From: Clostridia bacterium | GTDB lineage: Bacteria; Bacillota; Clostridia; Oscillospirales; CAG-272 | NCBI GenBank assembly: GCA_017540285.1 | Contig: JAFYBI010000100.1 | Span: forward strand, 1-10,157 | Length of the DNA stretch: 10,157 nt | Direction: 5' to 3' | In this document: in pieces, positions 6,124 through 10,157 of the stretch | How positions within the stretch are numbered: position 1 is the stretch's first letter | Layout of the letters: every line of letters starts with the position of its first letter | Position numbers and translations under genes: made by a program | The notes under the pieces: generated by a model | What the model saw: the letters and a program-made list of their open reading frames with translations, nothing else | Database searches by the model: none | What the model was told of the DNA's origin: nothing

Positions 6124-7970
6124 TCATTCCGTCGCTTCCCTGCCGCTCAGCACCTTGAACGCCGCCTCCGTCGCCTCGGCTTCATACTGCCTGGTCCAGA
6201 GACCGTGGTAGCAGCCGCGTTTCGCGAGGAGTTCCCGGTGCGTGCCGCTCTCGATGATCCGGCCGCCCTTGACGACGAGGATCACGTCGGCGCCCCGCAC
6301 GGTCGAAAGCCGGTGGGCGATCATGAACGTCGTGCGGCCTTCGATGACCTTCCCGATCGCGTTCTGGATCACCTGCTCGGTGAACGTGTCAATGGACGAG
6401 GTCGCCTCGTCGAGGACTAAAATCTTCGGATCGCACAGGATCGCGCGGGCGAAGGAGAGAAGCTGCTTCTCCCCCGTCGAGAGCAGGTCGCCGCCCTCTC
6501 CGACCTCGGTGTCGAGGCCCTTTTCGCTGCGCGCGACGATGCCGTCCGCCGAGACGGTCTTAAGCGCCTCCATGATCTCCTCGTCCGTCGCGTCGGGAGC
6601 GCCGTAGCGGAGGTTGTCCCGGATCGTGCCGGAGAAGAGGTGGGGCGTCTGGAGGACGTACCCGATGTTCGAGTGCAGCCAGAGCTGGGAGCGCTCGCGG
6701 GCGTCTCTGCCGTCGATGAGGATGCGGCCCTCCGTCGGCTCGAAGAAGCGGCAGACAAGGTTCACGAGCGTCGATTTGCCCGCGCCGGTCTCGCCGACGA
6801 TGGCGACGTTCGTGCCGCGCGGGACCTTGAGATTGAAGTGTTCGAGGATCGTCTCGTCCCCGTCGGGATAGCGGAAGGTCACGTCGTCGAATTCGATGTC
6901 GCCTTCGAGCGCTTCCCAGTTCTCCCGCTTCGGATGGAACATGTCGCCGTATTTCTCGACGACCTCCGGCTGTCGGAGACGTCGGATTCGGTTTCGAGCA
7001 GGCCCGTCAGCCGCTCGATGTTCACCTGCACCACGATGAGCTGGGAGATCGAGTTGACGATCCAGCGGATCGGGTGCATGATGCCCATCGAATAGGACAT
7101 GAAGAGCGAGAGCGTGCCGACCGTCATCACCTGTTCGCGCGTCAGGTCGCCGCCGAGCTTCAGAACCAGCGCGAGCGCGACGTACGACGCGACGGTCAGG
7201 GAGGTCCAGAGCGTGCCGCGGAACCGCGATTCCATGACGGACACGCGCTTCATCTCGCCCGTCTCCCCGCGGAATTCCTTTTCCATGAGTCCCTCGGCGA
7301 CGAGCGTCTTGACGGTCCGCGCCCCGGTGATGCCCTCGTTGAAGGATCCGGTGATCCGGGAGTTGAGCTCGCGGATGCGGCGGTTCGCGTCGGTCAGCTT
7401 CTTCTGCATGACGCCGACGATCGCGGTGACGATCGGAACGACGGCCAGCACCAGAAGCGTCAGCTTCCAGTTGGTGCGGAACATGACGAAGAGCGCGCCG
7501 ATCATGTACGCTCCGTTCCAGATGCAGTCGAGCAGGTACCACGAGATCAGGGTCCCGATGCGGCCCGTGTCGCTCATGACCCGCGCGTGGACGTACCCGA
7601 CGGAGTTGCGGTTGAAATACGAGAAGGACAGAGTCTGCAGATGGTCGAACGCCTTCTTTTTGAGGTCGCGCCCGACGATCATCTCCATGCGGATGCCGAG
7701 ATAGGACGCCGTGAAATTCATGGCGACCTGCGCGACAAGGAGCCCGACGTAGAGGATCACGAAGGGCACGATCGTGTCGAGAGTTTCCTCGGCGATGTAG
7801 TGGTTGATGGCGTATTCCTGGAATTTCGGGAATACAATATCGATGAGGGAGCCGCCGAACGCGAAGATCATCATGAAGAGCATCGCGCCGACATAGGGCT
7901 TCAGGTGGGGCAGGATCTTCGGGATCCCGAAGAAGCGCAGATGATGGATCCGGACGTTTTCTTCTTCCAT
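6124..7970 (-). CDS. ABC exporter half 2 (YheH/BmrD-like), frameshifted as given
   Basis: The gene starts at ATG 7968-7970, overlapping the TGA of half 1 by one base (TGATG), with GGAGG upstream; translation is probably coupled. Frame 1 encodes residues 1-333, the six-helix exporter membrane domain (about 15-305). Near 6970 one base is missing (codon after VSD reads AG_). The reading resumes at PEVVEKYGDMF and continues 281 codons to TGA 6124-6126. The rebuilt protein has 615 residues, matching the 610 of half 1. ATPase motifs are Walker A GETGAGKST (393-401), Q-loop Gln441, signature LSTGEKQ (about 497-503) in place of LSGGQ, Walker B ILVLDE with Asp521 and catalytic Glu522, and His553. No slippery sequence is seen at the break, so it is either a real lesion or a sequencing error. 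The family exports drugs or lipophilic compounds; the substrate here is unknown. Confidence 0.88.
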
Positions 7971-9802
7971 CACGCCTCGCCTCCTTCCTCGCCGGCACCC
8001 GTCTGGATGTCGTAGATCTTCTTGTAGATGCCGTTCGCCGCGAGCAGCTGCGCGTGGTTCCCCTCCTCGACGATCTCGCCGTCGGCCAGCACGAGGATGT
8101 GGTCGGCCGCCATGAGCGTCTGGATGCGGTGGGAAATGAGGATCACCGTGGCGTCCGCGGTCACCTCGCGCAGGGCGTGCCGGATCTTCGCGTCGGTCTC
8201 GCTGTCCACGGCGGAGAGCGAGTCGTCGAAGATCATCACGGCGGGGTGCGCGGTCAGCAGTCTTGCGATGGCGACGCGCTGCTTCTGCCCGCCGGACAGG
8301 GTCACGCCGCGCTCGCCGACCATGGTCTCCCATCCGTCGGAAAAGCCCGCGATGGTCTCGTCGAGGCTGGCGGCGCGGGCGGCCTCCATGATCTCGGGCT
8401 CATGCGCCGCGGGACGCTCGAAGCCGATGCCGATGTTGCCCCGCAGATCGCGGCTGAACAAAAACGGCTCCTGGAGGACGATGCCGATATGGTGACGCAG
8501 AGAAGCGACGCGGATTTTGCGGATATCGACGCCGCCGACCGTGATGCTGCCGCAGTCCTCGGGAAGCTCCCAGAGCCGGCAGAGCAGCTGGGCGATGGTG
8601 GACTTCCCGCTGCCGGTCATCCCGATGATGCCGAGGGTCTCGCCGCTCTTCACCCGGAAGCTGACGTTCTTGAGGATCTGCGCCGAGCCGTCGTAGGAGA
8701 AGGTGACGTTTTGGAATTCGATATCCCCCGCGGGATCGCAGTCGACCGCATCCGGGGCGTCCTTTTCCTCTTCGGCCTGCATGATCTCCCCGATACGCCC
8801 GACGGAGATGCCCGCCTTCGACATTTCGGAGACGGTCCGTCCGAGCTCGCGCACCGGCCAGATCAGCATGGCGTTGTAGGAGACCGCCGCGATGAGGTCG
8901 CCGACGGACAGGGTGCCGCGCACCGCGAGGACCGCGCCGAAGACCATGACGATCATCTGCTGCAGGCCGGAGATGAGGTCTCCCATGCACCAGAACATCG
9001 ACATGAGCCGCCCGAGCTTGATCCACGCGTCGGCGAAGAGGTTGTTCTGCTTTGTGAATTTGTCCACCTCATAGACTTCGCGGCCGAACGCGCGGACGAC
9101 CCGCACGCCGGTCAGGTTTTCCTGCGCGACGGCGGAGAGCTTGCCCTCCGTCTGGTCGCAGTACTCGAAGCCCTCGCCGATCTTGGCGCCGAAGATCGCC
9201 GAATAGAGGATGATCACGGGGATGGAGACGAGCGCGATCAGGGCGAGCGGCACGCTGATCGTGAACAGGAACGCGATGGACAAGACGATCAGCAAAACGG
9301 TCGAGAGGATCGAGGTGAGCTGCTCGGAGAGGAAGGACTTGACGGTCTCCACGTCCGAGGTGCAGCGCTGGATGATGTCGCCGGTCTGGTGCCCCGTATA
9401 CCACGAGGCCGGGAGGCGTTCGAGGTGCGAGAAGAGGCGGTTCCGCATCGTCTCGACGAGGGTTTCGGAGCCCCTGCGGTTGAAGACGGATTCGCCGTAC
9501 TTGAAGACGCCCATAAAAAGGGCGAGCACGAGAACCGCCGCGGCGACGATCCAGAGGTGTGCCCGAAGGTAAGTGGGCCCGCCGACGGCCGACACGACCT
9601 TCTCCGCGAGAGGAGGGAGGTCCGCTTCGATGCCGCCGAGCACGGAGTCCACGGTAAAGCTGATGATCTTCGGGCACACAAGCTCGCAGAGGTTTGCGAG
9701 GAGGGACGAGAGGATGCAGAGCACGAAGAAATGCCCCGCCCCGTCGAGGAAGGAGAACATCAGCTTATAATTCGTTCTGGTTTTTGCTTTCTTTTGTTCC
9801 AT
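7970..9802 (-). CDS. ABC exporter half 1 (YheI/BmrC-like) with degenerate catalytic site
   Basis: The product has 610 residues with the type IV exporter layout: six membrane helices within about 20-320, then an ATPase domain from about 360. Motifs are Walker A GMTGSGKST (394-402), Q-loop Gln444, signature LSGGQKQR (502-509), Walker B VMIFDD (522-527) and switch His558. The residue after the Walker B Asp526 is Asp527 where active ATPases have Glu, as in the degenerate half of heterodimeric exporters such as BmrC and TM287. Its partner (half 2) follows with a one-base overlap. ATG 9802 is the only sensible start, because TGA lies in frame two codons upstream, yet no Shine-Dalgarno site is visible there. 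It is the first gene of the operon, expressed from the promoter at 9901-9929. An export role for drugs or other amphipathic compounds is inferred from the family. Confidence 0.93.
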   Translation of the reverse strand: MEQKKAKTRTNYKLMFSFLDGAGHFFVLCILSSLLANLCELVCPKIISFTVDSVLGGIEADLPPLAEKVVSAVGGPTYLRAHLWIVAAAVLVLALFMGVFKYGESVFNRRGSETLVETMRNRLFSHLERLPASWYTGHQTGDIIQRCTSDVETVKSFLSEQLTSILSTVLLIVLSIAFLFTISVPLALIALVSIPVIILYSAIFGAKIGEGFEYCDQTEGKLSAVAQENLTGVRVVRAFGREVYEVDKFTKQNNLFADAWIKLGRLMSMFWCMGDLISGLQQMIVMVFGAVLAVRGTLSVGDLIAAVSYNAMLIWPVRELGRTVSEMSKAGISVGRIGEIMQAEEEKDAPDAVDCDPAGDIEFQNVTFSYDGSAQILKNVSFRVKSGETLGIIGMTGSGKSTIAQLLCRLWELPEDCGSITVGGVDIRKIRVASLRHHIGIVLQEPFLFSRDLRGNIGIGFERPAAHEPEIMEAARAASLDETIAGFSDGWETMVGERGVTLSGGQKQRVAIARLLTAHPAVMIFDDSLSAVDSETDAKIRHALREVTADATVILISHRIQTLMAADHILVLADGEIVEEGNHAQLLAANGIYKKIYDIQTGAGEEGGEA

Positions 9803-9834
9803 GGCTCAGGGAAATACAATGTCGGGATGTCGGG

Positions 9835-9860
9835 CCGGGGGGAGAGTGGGTCCCCGCCGG
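9835..9860 (-). promoter_or_regulatory. Strong hairpin in the exporter operon leader
   Basis: In the minus-strand transcript, CCGG-C-GGGGA (9851-9860) pairs with TCCCC-CCGG (9835-9843): nine G/C-rich pairs, one bulge and a seven-base loop. It lies 33 bases before the first ATG of the operon. No T-run follows, so it is not an obvious attenuator. It may affect translation of a start that lacks a ribosome site, or mRNA stability. Confidence 0.5.
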
Positions 9861-9900
9861 AGAGCATACGGATGCGGCCACAGGCACCGCAATCGAAGGC

Positions 9901-9929
9901 ATTATACCATGGTATGGGAATTTCTTCAA
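9901..9929 (-). promoter_or_regulatory. Promoter of the exporter operon with overlapping 12-bp palindrome
   Basis: On the minus strand, TTGAAG (9924-9929, 4 of 6 consensus) and a perfect TATAAT (9901-9906) are 17 bases apart. The palindrome ATACCATGGTAT (9904-9915) covers the upstream half of the -10 box and part of the spacer, a classical position for a repressor. Transcription should start near 9893, leaving a leader of about 90 nt. Confidence 0.72.
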
Positions 9930-9994
9930 GGGGAGGGGAGAGGATGTAATATAACTGTAATAATTCGCTGCGCCGCGCCGCGGGGTCCGCGGGG

Positions 9995-10095
9995 ACAAAT
10001 GGCGGGCTCACTGCGCAAGCCCGCGGAGAACGGACGCACGTTCAGTCTGCGCGCCGGGCGGTGCCCGGAGACAAAAGGCGGGCTCACTGCGCAAG
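9995..10095. repeat. Two direct repeats with hairpin potential in the right-edge non-coding region
   Basis: ACAAATGGCGGGCTCACTGCGCAAG (stated as 9995-10019) and its near copy at 10071-10095 differ at one base and are 76 bases apart. The first copy with the next five bases forms a perfect hairpin: GCGGGCT (10002-10008), nine-base loop, AGCCCGC (10018-10024). On the minus strand both hairpins are followed by short T-containing runs (ATTTG, CTTTTG), so weak termination of a gene to the right is possible. I see no gene between 9930 and 10157. Confidence 0.6.
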
Positions 10096-10157
10096 GCGGG
10101 GAGCCCCCGCGGGCAAAAGGAGTTTATGCAGCTTGCGCGCTAACGCTTGCGGGGATG

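Noticed and set aside
4737..6158. Plus-strand open frame of 473 codons
   Set aside because: It is antisense to pcp and the NTPase, both of which have clear motifs and ribosome sites; the product is composition-driven.
6966..6975. Programmed ribosomal frameshift in exporter half 2
   Set aside because: The bases around the break (GAC AGC CGG AGG) have no slippery run, and exporters of this family are not known to use frameshifting.
8054..9949. Open frame of 631 codons on the plus strand
   Set aside because: It lies antisense to the well-supported ABC exporter half 1; its product is low-complexity Asp/Gly/Glu/His-rich and shows no family motif.
9995..10095. CRISPR array
   Set aside because: Only two repeat copies with a 51-base gap, no further regular units and no cas genes nearby.
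10126..10143. Five-codon frame MQLAR after AAAGGAG
   Set aside because: Too short to support, and the surrounding bases are part of a repeat-rich region; a leader peptide cannot be argued without the sequence to the right.

Overview
The window is GC-rich DNA, apparently from a Bacillota (Firmicutes) chromosome, most plausibly an uncultured member of class Clostridia. This rests on near-consensus sigma-A promoters with 17-bp spacers, strong GGAGG-type ribosome binding sites, two short-signal lipoproteins, an Ig-like lipoprotein of a type common in Clostridia, and a YheI/YheH (BmrC/BmrD)-type heterodimeric ABC exporter. No rRNA, tRNA, CRISPR array or transposase gene is visible. The lineage is an inference from style, not a phylogenetic result.

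Left part (1-3603). A lipoprotein gene runs off the left edge on the minus strand. It diverges from a plus-strand run of three genes: a 651-residue multi-pass membrane protein with an apparent internal duplication and a C-terminal zinc ribbon; a 155-residue Ig-like lipoprotein; and a 175-residue membrane metallopeptidase of the M50 type. The two divergent promoters each have 17-bp spacers. The plus-strand one carries a 16-bp dyad at its expected transcription start. The lipoprotein has its own promoter, which starts on the base after the previous stop codon. Everything on the plus strand here looks envelope-related.

Middle (3604-4811). Two convergent gene sets meet in about 500 bases without a gene. 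This stretch holds a second copy of a structured repeat also found at 2975, and a nested pair of inverted-repeat elements. The inner element is a 161-bp palindromic repeat of the GTCATTGCGAGG type. Next is a lower-GC minus-strand gene for a small unknown membrane protein with its own consensus promoter. A clear intrinsic terminator at 4757-4791 closes the operon to its right.

Right part (4812-9802, minus strand). A four-gene operon reads, in order of transcription: ABC exporter half 1, ABC exporter half 2, a P-loop NTPase of unknown role, and pyroglutamyl peptidase I (pcp). The exporter halves show complementary motif defects. Half 1 has Asp in place of the catalytic Glu; half 2 has a degenerate signature motif. 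They should therefore form a heterodimer with one consensus and one degenerate ATP site. As given, the half-2 gene carries a one-base frameshift at about 6970, between its membrane and ATPase domains. The operon has a promoter at 9901-9929 with a 12-bp palindrome between the -10 and -35 boxes, then a roughly 90-nt leader with a strong hairpin and no evident Shine-Dalgarno site.

Right edge (9930-10157). There is no gene here. It holds two near-identical 25-base direct repeats, the first of which forms a perfect hairpin.
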